DNA of 14,230 nucleotides from Longimicrobium sp. (GTDB lineage Bacteria > Gemmatimonadota > Gemmatimonadetes > Longimicrobiales > Longimicrobiaceae). Of the stretch, positions 1 through 8,923 are shown piece after piece. The DNA is taken from contig JAUJMI010000001.1 in assembly GCA_030446945.1 (NCBI GenBank), forward strand, positions 17,176 through 31,405, written 5' to 3'. Below the pieces are notes generated by a model that saw only the letters and a list, made by a program, of their open reading frames with translations, searched no databases and was not told the DNA's origin. Both the position numbers and the translations under genes were made by a program. Position 1 is the first letter of the stretch, and every line of letters begins with the position of its first letter.

Positions 1-1405
1 CCCGCTTCTTCCGCACGATCAGGTCGCGGCGGATCTGCGGAGTCGCCTCGGCCAGCGTCATGCGGCCCTTGGGCGCGTAGCTCTCCAGTTGGAGCACGTA
101 CAGCGCGTTGTCGTTCTCCAGGACGTCGCTCAGCACCGGCTTGCCGTCCTCGCTCTCACCGGGGTTGGCCGCCCAGTCCAGCGCGTCCTGCGCCGGACCC
201 ACGCCGGGGATCACCGGGAGCGACTCGGTCACCGTCACGCCGCGGCGCAGGGTGGCCCCCACGGAGCGGGCCGCACGGTCCATCCCGCGGCTCTCCGCCA
301 GGTTGCGCAGCGAGTCGGCGCGGGCATCCAGCTTGGCCAGCTCCTCCTCGGACTTGCCGATGGGGAGGAGGATGTGGCGCGCCTTCACCTGGTCGCCCGT
401 GCGCTCCTGCACCTGGATCAGGTGCAGCCCGAACTGCGTCTCCACCGGCTGCGAGATCTCGCCCACCGGGAGCGAGAAGGCGGCCGAGTCGAACGCGCCC
501 ACCATCTGCCCGCGGCCAAAGGTGCCCAGGTCGCCGCCCTTTTGGGCGCTGCCGGGGTCCTGGCTCTCGCGCGCCGCCACGGCCGCGAAGTCGCCGCCGC
601 CCACCAGCTCCTGGCGGATGCGCAGCGCGTTCTGGACCGCCGCCTGGCGGTCCGCGTCGGTCAGCGTCTTGGGGATGTACGCCACCGTCAGGCGCGCGGT
701 GCGCGGACGCTCGAAGCGGTCCGGGTTCTCCCGGAAGAAGTCGCGCACCTCCGCGTCGGTCACGTTCACCTGGCCGGGGGCCAGCCTGGTGAGGTCGAGC
801 GAGACGTACTCGACGGTGGCGCGCTCGTTCTGGTCCTGATACGCACGCCACAGCTCCGCATCCGTCACCCGCGTGCCGGCGGCGAGCTGCCGCTGGAGCT
901 TCATGCGCGGCAGCATGGCGCGGTAGTAGCCTTCGATCTGCGCCAGCAGCTCGTCGCTCGCCTGCGGGCTCGCCAGGAACGACTGGTACTTGCGGATGTC
1001 GAACTGCCCGTTCGTCTGGAAGATCTCCTGCTGCGAAATCTGCGGGTGCGGGAAGGCCCTCGCCGCAAGCACGATCTCGCCGTCGGTCACGTTGATCCCG
1101 CGGCGTTCCATCTCCTGGCGCAGCAGGGCGTCGGTCACCAGCTCGTCCCAGGCGCGCTCGCGGATCTGGCGCTGCTCTTCCGGCGTCATGCGCGTGCTGC
1201 CGGACTGCTGCGCCTGCTGCGTGAGCGACTCCACCGCGTTCTGGTACGCCTGTACCGTGATCGGCTCCCCGTTCACGCTCCCCAGCTCGTTGGGCGCGGT
1301 CTGGCCGGTCTCGGCGATGATCCCCCAGACCATGAAGAGGAGGAAGAACACGACCGTGGGAAAGATGATGAACTTTCCGGCCTTGCTGCGGATAAACTCC
1401 ATCAT
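1..1405 (-). CDS. ppiD: SurA/PpiD-type peptidyl-prolyl cis-trans isomerase, membrane-anchored (partial, C-terminus outside window)
   Basis: The gene reads leftward from an ATG ATG pair (1405 or 1402) and is open for 468 codons to the window edge, so the C-terminus is missing. Residues 1-11 are a short basic cytoplasmic tail. Residues 12-31 ([19 protein letters not shown]) form one transmembrane helix. Residues 40-200 look like a SurA-type chaperone domain. Residues 237-337 are a parvulin (PpiC) domain with the usual run [18 protein letters not shown] (288-305) and the end FGLHLIQV (325-332). A second parvulin-like start (VKARHILL, 340-347) follows and looks degenerate. This order matches PpiD, an inner-membrane periplasmic foldase for exported and outer-membrane proteins. 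A GGAG sits 12 bases before the first ATG. It is transcribed divergently from the TPR gene. Family assignment is firm; PpiD versus another anchored SurA-like protein is inferred from topology. Confidence 0.9.
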   Translation of the reverse strand, partial: MMEFIRSKAGKFIIFPTVVFFLLFMVWGIIAETGQTAPNELGSVNGEPITVQAYQNAVESLTQQAQQSGSTRMTPEEQRQIRERAWDELVTDALLRQEMERRGINVTDGEIVLAARAFPHPQISQQEIFQTNGQFDIRKYQSFLASPQASDELLAQIEGYYRAMLPRMKLQRQLAAGTRVTDAELWRAYQDQNERATVEYVSLDLTRLAPGQVNVTDAEVRDFFRENPDRFERPRTARLTVAYIPKTLTDADRQAAVQNALRIRQELVGGGDFAAVAARESQDPGSAQKGGDLGTFGRGQMVGAFDSAAFSLPVGEISQPVETQFGLHLIQVQERTGDQVKARHILLPIGKSEEELAKLDARADSLRNLAESRGMDRAARSVGATLRRGVTVTESLPVIPGVGPAQDALDWAANPGESEDGKPVLSDVLENDNALYVLQLESYAPKGRMTLAEATPQIRRDLIVRKKR

Positions 1406-1505
1406 GTGGGCGTCAAACTCCGGAAGTGCGCCGCGAGGCCGCGGCGGAAGCGTGTGGTTTGCGAGCGTGCCGTGGACCGCCTGGCGGGCGAAAGTGAAGG
1501 CCGCA

Positions 1506-1534
1506 AAGATACTTACCCCGGCCATTCGCCGCAA
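1506..1534 (-). promoter_or_regulatory. candidate sigma70-type promoter for the ppiD-like gene
   Basis: Read on the minus strand, TTGCGG (1534-1529) and TATCTT (1511-1506) are separated by exactly 17 bases. They match the consensus at 3 of 6 and 4 of 6 positions. The predicted leader to the ATG at 1405 is about 95 bases. The site lies in the 253-base divergent region, in a locally AT-richer patch. It was judged by eye only. Confidence 0.4.
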
Positions 1535-1575
1535 CCCGTGCCCCCGCGTACCCCGCACGGCCGCGCGAGTTGCCG

Positions 1576-1604
1576 TTGACCCATGGTGCCGCGAGGCTTA
1601 AGTT
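1576..1604 (+). promoter_or_regulatory. candidate sigma70-type promoter for the TPR-aroQ-efp-acc block
   Basis: TTGACC (1576-1581, 5 of 6 consensus) is followed after 17 bases by TAAGTT (1599-1604, 3 of 6). The start codon of the TPR gene lies about 50 bases downstream. It is back-to-back with the candidate ppiD promoter 42 bases to the left, so the two -35 elements face each other. No operator palindrome is obvious between them. Confidence 0.4.
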
Positions 1605-1658
1605 GCGTTCCCTGACCCGAAAACCTGCCCGCACCACCCCTCCCAGGCACGAGCCGCC

Positions 1659-4055
1659 ATGCCCGACATCTCGCCCGAGCTTGCCGCCCGGATCGAGCAG
1701 CTGAGGAGCAGCCACGACAACAACCCGGCACGCTTCTTCATGCCTCTCGCGTCCGCGTACCGCGAAGCGGGCGATCTGGCGCGGGCCGAAGAGCTGCTGC
1801 GCGAGAACCTGAAGCGGCACCCCGGCTACCTCAGCGCGCACGTCCTGCTGGGGCGCTGCCTGGCGGACCGGGGCGCGACGGAGGAGGCGCGCAACGAGTT
1901 CGGCTACGTCCTCTCCATCGACCCGCAGAACCTGATCGCCCTGCGCACGCTGGGCGAGATGGCCGCCGCCGGAGGCGATCCGGCCGCGGCGCGCCGCTGG
2001 TACGGCGAGCTGCTGGCCGTCGACCCCATGAGCGCCGAGGCGCGCCAGGCGCTGGAAGCGCTCGACTCCCCCCCCGCCGCTTCCCCGGCTGCCGACTCGG
2101 CGGGCGGATGGGACCCGTTCGAGCACGGCGGCGTCGCAGCGCCGGGCCCCGTGGATCCGTCTTCCGGCGGCCCCGCGCCGGCCTACGGCGAGACGCGCAT
2201 CGACGAGACGAAGTTCGAGGAGCCGGAGCTGATGGATGCGCCGGGCTTCGACGTGCCCCCGACGCTGGAGCCGTCGCCGGAGCTGGGCTTCGGCGCCGTG
2301 AACCTCCCGCCCGCCTCCACCTCCGCGGAGGACCCCGCCGCCGACCTGTCCGGCTGGGGCGACGTGAGCCTGGACGAGCGCTTCGAGTCTGCCGCCGCGG
2401 CGCCGGACGCGCTGGCCTTCGGCACGGTGGAGCTGTCTGATGACTGGAGCAGCGCGCCCGCCGAGCCGCAGCCCGCGGCGGAGGCCGGGTGGGGCACCCT
2501 CAACGACGCCCCGGACGAGCCGGTCGAGCTGCGCTCCTTCCACGACGAGGACGCCGTCGGTGAGGACGAGGTGGAGATGGTCACCGAGACGATGGCGGAG
2601 CTGTACTACCGCCAGGGCTTCGTGGATCGCGCCGCCGACGTGTACCGCGAGCTGGTCGCGCGCCGCGGCCACGAGCCCGCCCTCATCGGCCGCCTCGCCG
2701 AGCTGGAGACGGAGCTCCGCAACCCCGCCGCCGTGCCGCACGAGCCGGCCCCGGTGCAGGAGGATGCCGCGCCGTCCTGGCTGGAGGCCGTGGACGCCGC
2801 GATGGCCGGCAACGCCCCGCCGCCGCTCCCCGAGCTGAGCTTCGCCGAGGAGCCCGCCGCACCGCCGCCACTCCCCGAGCTGAGCTTCGCGAACGAGCCC
2901 TCCACGCCGCCGCCGCTCCCCGAGATGAGCTTCGCGGCCGACAAGCTCGCGTCCGTTGGCACACACGGTGGCGACACGCCTACCGACAGCTTCGCCGAGT
3001 CGTTCGCGAACGGCTTCGAGGGAACGGCGGAAGCTGCCGGCACCGACAAGGCGCCCGCCGAGGAAGACGCGCCGGCCTTCGCCGCCCCGTTCGACGCCGA
3101 GCGCGACGCGTGGACCCCGCCGACCGTGGAGCCCGTCCCCGCCTCGGTGGGAGGCGACGCCTTCGAGATGGAGCCCGCCTTCGCGGCGGAGTCCATCGCG
3201 GACGCGCCCTTTGGCGCTGAGCCCATCGCGGCCGCGTCCAGCTTGGACACGGAGCAGGGCATGGAAGGCAGCGAGTCGGTGGCCGCGTACCTCTGGTCGA
3301 TCCTCTCCTGGCGCCCGGGCGGGACCGTCGCCCCCGGCCCCGCGTACGAGCCCGAGTCGTACGCTTCGGACGCGGAACCGGCCGCGCCCGCTCCGCTCGA
3401 GTACAACCCGCCCGACATCGAGCCCGAAGACACCGTCTTCACCGCGCCCGCCGCCGATGGGGGCGCCCCGCCCGCGGCCGAGCCGTGGGACGACGCGACG
3501 CTGGACGCCGCGGAGGAGCAGCCGCCGCTGGACGAGCCCTGGATGGCGGGCGGACCCGCCGAGCCGGAGCTCACCGCGGCGAACGACGACCCCGAGCCGT
3601 GGGCGGTCCCGGCCGCGCCCACCGAAGACATCCTCCCGGCAGACGACGCGGCGGGGCCGATCGACGAGCTTCCGTGGCTCGCGACGGACGAGCCGGCGGC
3701 CGCTTCGGAGCCCGCGTCGGATCAGTTTGCGCCGCCCGTGGAGCATTTCGCACCCGCGGGAACGGAAGGTGCCGGGGACGCGGCGGCGGACGAGGTGATG
3801 CCGTGGGAGATGGGCCTGGAGCTGCCGCCGGTCGCGGAAGCCGCGCCGGCCCCGGCGCCCGCGGAGCCGGTGGGCGGGTTCTCCTTCGAGGACTTCTTCT
3901 CGGAGCCGGCCCCCGCGCCCGCGCCACCGCCGGCCCCCGCGCCGCAGCCGGTGACTCCGCCCGCTCCCGCCGCCCCCGCGGCGGACACGGCGGCGGGGGA
4001 CGACGACGAGGATCTGGAGAGCTTCCAGGCGTGGCTGCAGAGCCTCAAGCGTTGA
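1659..4055 (+). CDS. TPR protein with long acidic Ala/Pro-rich, probably disordered region
   Basis: 798 residues with no signal peptide or membrane segment, so probably cytoplasmic. Residues 22-135 are three or more tetratricopeptide repeats (ARFFMPLASAYREAGDLARA, HVLLGRCLADRGATEEAR, ALRTLGEMAAAGGDPAAAR). A further TPR-like hairpin lies at about 307-350 (TETMAELYYRQGFVDRAADV). Most of the rest is low-complexity Ala/Pro/Glu/Asp sequence. It includes a 15-residue unit, PPPLPELSFA plus five variable residues, repeated at 387, 402 and 417. The C-terminus is a short amphipathic helix (LESFQAWLQSLKR) after an acidic run, which may be a docking tail. TPRs bind partner proteins; no enzymatic motif is visible and the role is unknown. 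The ATG at 1659 has little Shine-Dalgarno sequence but begins at the TPR region. It is the first gene of the rightward block, and its stop overlaps the aroQ start. TPR assignment is firm; function is open. Confidence 0.88.
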   Translation: MPDISPELAARIEQLRSSHDNNPARFFMPLASAYREAGDLARAEELLRENLKRHPGYLSAHVLLGRCLADRGATEEARNEFGYVLSIDPQNLIALRTLGEMAAAGGDPAAARRWYGELLAVDPMSAEARQALEALDSPPAASPAADSAGGWDPFEHGGVAAPGPVDPSSGGPAPAYGETRIDETKFEEPELMDAPGFDVPPTLEPSPELGFGAVNLPPASTSAEDPAADLSGWGDVSLDERFESAAAAPDALAFGTVELSDDWSSAPAEPQPAAEAGWGTLNDAPDEPVELRSFHDEDAVGEDEVEMVTETMAELYYRQGFVDRAADVYRELVARRGHEPALIGRLAELETELRNPAAVPHEPAPVQEDAAPSWLEAVDAAMAGNAPPPLPELSFAEEPAAPPPLPELSFANEPSTPPPLPEMSFAADKLASVGTHGGDTPTDSFAESFANGFEGTAEAAGTDKAPAEEDAPAFAAPFDAERDAWTPPTVEPVPASVGGDAFEMEPAFAAESIADAPFGAEPIAAASSLDTEQGMEGSESVAAYLWSILSWRPGGTVAPGPAYEPESYASDAEPAAPAPLEYNPPDIEPEDTVFTAPAADGGAPPAAEPWDDATLDAAEEQPPLDEPWMAGGPAEPELTAANDDPEPWAVPAAPTEDILPADDAAGPIDELPWLATDEPAAASEPASDQFAPPVEHFAPAGTEGAGDAAADEVMPWEMGLELPPVAEAAPAPAPAEPVGGFSFEDFFSEPAPAPAPPPAPAPQPVTPPAPAAPAADTAAGDDDEDLESFQAWLQSLKR
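2817..2936 (+). repeat. in-frame 45-base tandem repeat inside the TPR gene (2.7 copies)
   Basis: Units begin at 2817, 2862 and 2907, each 45 bases. Each encodes PPPLPELSFA (the third copy PPPLPEMSFA) followed by a five-residue linker (EEPAA, NEPST); the third linker is absent or diverged. Nucleotide identity among the ten-codon cores is very high, with changes mainly at single codon positions. This suggests recent duplication by slippage or unequal exchange. Confidence 0.85.
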
Positions 4056-4498
4056 GGATCGGGGTCGTCCACGGCCCCAACCTCAACCTCCTGGGCACGC
4101 GCGAGCCCGGAGTGTACGGGGGCGCGACGCTGGACGACGTGAACGCCGGCGTGGCCACGCTGGCCGCCGAGCTGGGCGTGGAAGTGGAGTTCTTCCACAG
4201 CAACCACGAGGGCGGGCTGGTGGACCACGTGCAGGAGGCGGCGGGGCGCGTGCGCGGGTTCGTGGTGAACGCGGGCGCCTACACGCACACCAGCATCGCG
4301 CTGCGCGACGCGCTGGCGGGAGTGGCGCGTCCTTTTGTGGAGGTGCATCTTAGCAACGTCTTCGCCCGCGAGCGCTTCCGGCACCGCTCGTATCTCGCCG
4401 CCCGCGCGGTCGGCATCGTCTCCGGCTTCGGCGCGGAGAGCTACCGGCTGGGGCTGAGGGCGCTGGTGGAGCATTTGAGGAACGAACAGGAGTCCTAA
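4052..4498 (+). CDS. aroQ: type II 3-dehydroquinate dehydratase
   Basis: 148 residues, the usual length. It dehydrates 3-dehydroquinate to 3-dehydroshikimate in the cytoplasmic shikimate pathway to aromatic amino acids. Family motifs run in order: HGPNLNLLGTREPGVYG near the N-terminus, carrying the catalytic Arg and Tyr of the mobile lid; FFHSNHEGGLVDHV; NAGAYTHTSIALRDAL, where NPGAY is more usual; and VEVHLSNVFARERFRHRSY, with the catalytic His. The start is taken as TTG at 4052, overlapping the TGA of the TPR gene, because the protein then begins MRIGVVHGPNLN as family members do. An in-frame GTG at 4031 has a better Shine-Dalgarno (GGAGA, 4016-4020) and would add seven residues. Either way translation is coupled to the upstream gene. 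The stop codon lies inside a heptamer repeat. Confidence 0.95.
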   Translation: MRIGVVHGPNLNLLGTREPGVYGGATLDDVNAGVATLAAELGVEVEFFHSNHEGGLVDHVQEAAGRVRGFVVNAGAYTHTSIALRDALAGVARPFVEVHLSNVFARERFRHRSYLAARAVGIVSGFGAESYRLGLRALVEHLRNEQES

Positions 4499-4554
4499 GC
4501 CCTAAGTCCCAATCCCTGGTAGTGCAGCACTTAGGACTTAGCACTCAGGACTCT
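4491..4554. repeat. palindromic heptamer repeat between aroQ and efp
   Basis: The left arm is built of 7-base units AGTCCTA, AGCCCTA, AGTCCCA and ATCCCTG (4491-4518). The right arm is built of GCACTTA, GGACTTA, GCACTCA and GGACTCT (4527-4554). The two arms are imperfect reverse complements: 4491-4509 against 4534-4552 pair at 16 of 19 positions. A perfect AGTGC-A-GCACT palindrome (4521-4531) sits at the centre. The left arm includes the TAA stop of aroQ. In RNA it would fold into a long hairpin just before the efp ribosome-binding site. No U-tract follows, so it is not a standard terminator. Confidence 0.8.
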
Positions 4555-4580
4555 TGAACTCAGCCCTTGAGGAGATTTAA

Positions 4581-5144
4581 GTGGCAACGACGGCCGATTT
4601 CCGCAACGGGATGGTCATCAGCATGGACGGCGTGCTGTGGAGCATCCTCTGGTTCCAGCACCACAAGCCCGGCAAGGGGAACACCGTGGTGCGCAGCAAG
4701 CTCAAGAACGTCCTCACCGGCAACGTGCTGGAGAAGACGTTCCGCGCGGGCGAGCGCATCGACGAGGTGCGGCTCGAGCACCGGCCGATCCAGTACTCGT
4801 ACAACGACGGCGAGTTCTACTACTTCATGGACCAGCAGACCTTCGACCAGATCCCGCTCGCCGCGGCGGTGATCGGCGAGGACCAGCTCAAGTACCTCAA
4901 GGAAGGGATGGAGTGCGACGGGCTGGTGCACGGCGACAACGTCATTGCCGTGGAGCTGCCCTACTTCGTCACCCTGCAGGTGACGCAGACCGACCCCGGC
5001 GTGCGCGGCGACACCGCCACGGGCGGCACCAAGCCCGCCACGCTGGAGACCGGCGCCGTCGTCCAGGTGCCGCTCTTCCTCAACGAGGGCGACCTCATCC
5101 GCGTCGACCGGCGCGAAGACAAGTACATCGAGCGCGCGAAATGA
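4581..5144 (+). CDS. efp: translation elongation factor P
   Basis: 187 residues, as expected for EF-P. It binds ribosomes stalled on consecutive prolines and promotes peptide bond formation. All three domains are visible. The N-terminal KOW-like domain has the loop HHKPGKGNTVVR, in which Lys32 aligns with the residue modified by beta-lysylation in Escherichia coli. Two OB domains follow, with the signatures QYSYNDGEFYYFMD and GDTATGGTKPATLETGAVVQVPLFLNEGD. The start is GTG at 4581, preceded by a strong GAGGAG (4569-4574) six bases away. The modification enzyme cannot be judged from this window. Many proteins encoded here are proline-rich, which makes EF-P relevant to their expression (inference). 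The stop overlaps the accB start by ATGA. Confidence 0.97.
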   Translation: MATTADFRNGMVISMDGVLWSILWFQHHKPGKGNTVVRSKLKNVLTGNVLEKTFRAGERIDEVRLEHRPIQYSYNDGEFYYFMDQQTFDQIPLAAAVIGEDQLKYLKEGMECDGLVHGDNVIAVELPYFVTLQVTQTDPGVRGDTATGGTKPATLETGAVVQVPLFLNEGDLIRVDRREDKYIERAK

Positions 5145-5644
5145 TCGACCTCGACTTTCTCCGCGGCCTCATCAGCGCGGTGGACGACAGCGGGATCGAC
5201 TCCCTGGAGATCGCCCGCGGCGGAACCCGCATCCGCATCCACAAGACCCCGCCCCCCGCGCCCGTGAGCGCCGCGGCGGCGCCCGCGCAGGTGGTGCACG
5301 CCGCCGCGCCCGCTCCCGCACCCGCGGCGGCTCCGGCCGCGGCGACCGCTGCGGCCCCCGCGGATTCGGGCGCCGCGCCGGCGGCTCCCGCGGCCGGGAA
5401 CCTGGTGGACGTCAAGAGCCCCATGGTGGGGACGTACTACCGCTCCCCCGCGCCGGAGGCCCCGGCGTACGTGGAGCTGGGCACGCGCGTCGCCAAGGGG
5501 CAGACGCTGTGCATCCTGGAGGCGATGAAGCTGATGAACGAGCTGGAGTCCGAGGTCGCCGGGATCGTGCGCGAGATCCTGGTGGACAACGGCGAGCCGG
5601 TGGAGTACGGGCAGGTCCTCTTCCGCATCGAGCCGGCGGCCTGA
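5141..5644 (+). CDS. accB: biotin carboxyl carrier protein of acetyl-CoA carboxylase
   Basis: 167 residues. It carries biotin for AccC and the carboxyltransferase in the first committed step of fatty acid synthesis. The N-terminal 37 residues (MIDLDFLRGLISAVDDSGID...IRIHK) are the AccB dimer/interaction segment. Residues 38-86 are a flexible Ala/Pro linker. Residues 87-167 are the biotinyl-lipoyl domain, with the biotinylation site EAMKLMNE and acceptor Lys130. The ATG at 5141 overlaps the efp TGA, so translation is coupled. AccB is often autoregulatory in enteric bacteria, but nothing here shows this. Its usual partner accC is not adjacent; a pilT-like gene lies between them. Confidence 0.97.
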   Translation: MIDLDFLRGLISAVDDSGIDSLEIARGGTRIRIHKTPPPAPVSAAAAPAQVVHAAAPAPAPAAAPAAATAAAPADSGAAPAAPAAGNLVDVKSPMVGTYYRSPAPEAPAYVELGTRVAKGQTLCILEAMKLMNELESEVAGIVREILVDNGEPVEYGQVLFRIEPAA

Positions 5645-5646
5645 CG

Positions 5647-6822
5647 ATGGCCGAAGGAGTCCGCAGCGCGGAAACGCCGCCCCGCCCGGCGCAGCGCGAG
5701 TTCGTGCTCCGCGAGGCGCTGGACGAGCTGGTCCGGCGCCAGGGCTCCGACCTTCACCTCAAGGTCGGCCGTCCGCCCATGCTGCGCGTGCAGGGCGAGC
5801 TGGTGGAGACGGCGCTCGCCACGCTACGCCCGGAAGACCTCAGGCGCTGCGCGGAGCAGACGCTCAACCCCCGCCAGCGGGAAGAGTTCGCCGAGAAGAA
5901 GGAGATCGACTTCGCCATCGGCGTGAGCGGGCTGGGGCGCTTCCGCACCAACATCTTCCACCAGCGCGGCACGCTCGGGATGACCTTCCGCGCCATCCCC
6001 ATGGAGGTGCCGGGGCTGGAGTCGCTGGAGCTGCCGGAGGCGCTCAGCAACATCGCCCTCCTCCCGCGCGGCCTGGTGCTGGTGACGGGGGTGACGGGGA
6101 GCGGCAAGAGCACCACGCTGGCCGCCATGATCCGCCACCTCAACGAGCGGCGCGCGGTCAACATCGTCACGGTGGAGGATCCCATCGAGTTCCTCCACCG
6201 CGACACGAAGGCCATCATCAGCCAGCGGGAGGTGGGGAGCGACACGCACTCCTTCCACGACGCGCTGCGCCACGTGCTGCGGCAGGACCCGGACGTCATC
6301 ATGCTCGGCGAGATCCGCGACCGCCCGTCGATGGAGACGGTGCTCAAGGCGGCGGACACCGGGCACATGGTGATGAGCACCCTGCACACGACCGACGCGG
6401 CGCAGACCATCGGCCGCATCATCTCTTTCTTCCCGCCGCACCAGCACGCGGAGATCCGCGGGGTGCTGGCCAACGCCCTGCGCGCCATCGTGTCGCTGCG
6501 GCTGATCCCGCGCGCGGACGGGCCCGGGCGCGTCCCCGCCGCCGAGGTGCTGGTGAACACCGCCGCCATCTCGCAGCTCATCCGCACGGGCGACGACTCG
6601 CAGAGCATCCCGGAGCTGATCGCGGACGGCCGCGTGCAGTACGGGATGCAGACCTTCGACCAGAGCCTGCTCGAGCTGTACCGCCGCGGCGCCATCTCGT
6701 ACGACTGGGCGATGCACTACGCGTCGAACCCGTCGGAGTTCGCGCTGCGCGCCTCCGGCGTGGAGAGCGGCGAGCAGGAGACCTGGGGCGGGCCGCCGGC
6801 CACCCCCCGTTCCGACCGATAA
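5647..6822 (+). CDS. pilT: PilT-family type IV pilus retraction ATPase
   Basis: 391 residues, slightly longer than typical PilT owing to an extra N-terminal stretch of about 20 residues and a non-conserved tail after 365. It is a cytoplasmic hexameric ATPase that powers pilus disassembly and twitching. Motifs are an N-terminal domain starting GSDLHLKVGRPPMLRVQGEL (33-52), Walker A GVTGSGKST (148-156), Asp box TVEDPIEF (175-182), Walker B VIMLGEIRD (217-225) and His box STLHTTDA (244-251). AAISQLIRTGDDSQ (307-320) sits where PilT carries AIRNLIRE. Absence of a GspE-type N-terminal domain argues against PilB/GspE. The start ATG lies two bases after the accB stop. No pilin or other pilus gene is in the window. 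PilT versus PilU is not settled; the C-terminal element favours PilT. Confidence 0.9.
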   Translation: MAEGVRSAETPPRPAQREFVLREALDELVRRQGSDLHLKVGRPPMLRVQGELVETALATLRPEDLRRCAEQTLNPRQREEFAEKKEIDFAIGVSGLGRFRTNIFHQRGTLGMTFRAIPMEVPGLESLELPEALSNIALLPRGLVLVTGVTGSGKSTTLAAMIRHLNERRAVNIVTVEDPIEFLHRDTKAIISQREVGSDTHSFHDALRHVLRQDPDVIMLGEIRDRPSMETVLKAADTGHMVMSTLHTTDAAQTIGRIISFFPPHQHAEIRGVLANALRAIVSLRLIPRADGPGRVPAAEVLVNTAAISQLIRTGDDSQSIPELIADGRVQYGMQTFDQSLLELYRRGAISYDWAMHYASNPSEFALRASGVESGEQETWGGPPATPRSDR

Positions 6823-6834
6823 TCCCCGAGAGAC

Positions 6835-8187
<1,353 letters not shown>

Positions 8188-8188
8188 G

Positions 8189-8923
8189 ATGCGGCTGGAC
8201 GTGTTCATGACCCCCGCCGAGGCGATCCCCGCCGAGGTGGCCGGCCGCACCGTCGTGGTCATCGACGTGCTGCGCGCCTCGTCCTCCATCGTGGAGGCGA
8301 TGGCTTCGGGGGCGCGCACCATCTTCCCGGTCACCTCCATCGAGGAGGCGATCCGGCTGGCCAACACGCTGGGCCGCGACGAGGTGCTGCTGTGCGGGGA
8401 GCGGCGCAGGCTCACCATCGAGGGCTTCGATCTGGGGAACTCGCCCGGCGAGTTCACCCCCGAGCGGGTGGCGGGCAAGACGCTGGTGATGACCACCACC
8501 AACGGCACGGCGTCGATGGCGGCCGCGGCGGGGGCGGCGCGGGTGATCGTGGGCGCGCTGCTGAACCTGGACGCCGTGGTCGAAGAGCTGGTGCGCACCG
8601 GCGCCCACCCCGTCTTCCTCTGCTCGGCCCGCGAGGGCCGGTTCGGCCTGGACGATGCGGTGACCGCCGGCCGGATGATCGGCGCCCTGGTGGAAGCCCT
8701 TCCGGATGTGGAGTGGACGATGAACGACGGCGCACGCGCGGCTCTCGCCCTCGGCCGCGCCTGCGACGGCGACGCGGCGGCCCTCTTCGCCCAGACCGCC
8801 GCCGGCCGCCAGCTCGCCGACGTCGGCCTGGAAGCCGACCTCGCCTTCTGCGCCCAGGTGAATCTGCGCGACGTAGTCCCCGTGCTCCAGGATCGCAGCA
8901 TCACGTTGAACGGAAGTGCGTGA
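8189..8923 (+). CDS. comB: ComB-family 2-phosphosulfolactate phosphatase
   Basis: 244 residues. ComB removes phosphate from 2-phosphosulfolactate in methanogen coenzyme M synthesis; many bacteria carry the family without that pathway. Motifs are VVVIDVLRASSSIVEA (22-37), CGERRRLTIEGFDLGNSP (69-86), TTTNGT (102-107), CSAREGRFGLDDAVTAG (145-161) and a C-terminal GRQLADVGLEADLAFC. All family blocks appear intact. The start is taken as ATG at 8189, one base after the accC stop, giving the family-like MRLDVF. A GTG at 8180 with CGGAG upstream would add three residues and overlap accC. No comA, comC or sulfolactate gene is in the window, so the physiological substrate is unknown. The stop codon falls within an octamer repeat. 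Confidence 0.88.
   Translation: MRLDVFMTPAEAIPAEVAGRTVVVIDVLRASSSIVEAMASGARTIFPVTSIEEAIRLANTLGRDEVLLCGERRRLTIEGFDLGNSPGEFTPERVAGKTLVMTTTNGTASMAAAAGAARVIVGALLNLDAVVEELVRTGAHPVFLCSAREGRFGLDDAVTAGRMIGALVEALPDVEWTMNDGARAALALGRACDGDAAALFAQTAAGRQLADVGLEADLAFCAQVNLRDVVPVLQDRSITLNGSA

Noticed and set aside
89..1579. A 496-codon plus-strand frame over the first 1.5 kb
   Set aside because: The minus strand encodes an unambiguous PpiD-like protein here; the plus frame has no recognisable motif and is rich in Arg, Leu, His and Ala.
2817..2936. A CRISPR-like array from the evenly spaced repeats in the TPR gene
   Set aside because: The repeats are in frame within a coding region, with 45-base units and short non-unique linkers, and no cas genes are present.
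1413..3746. A 777-codon open frame on the minus strand opposite the TPR gene
   Set aside because: The same GC-skew artefact: Gly/Arg-rich, no motif, and the plus-strand frame has clear TPRs and in-frame repeats.
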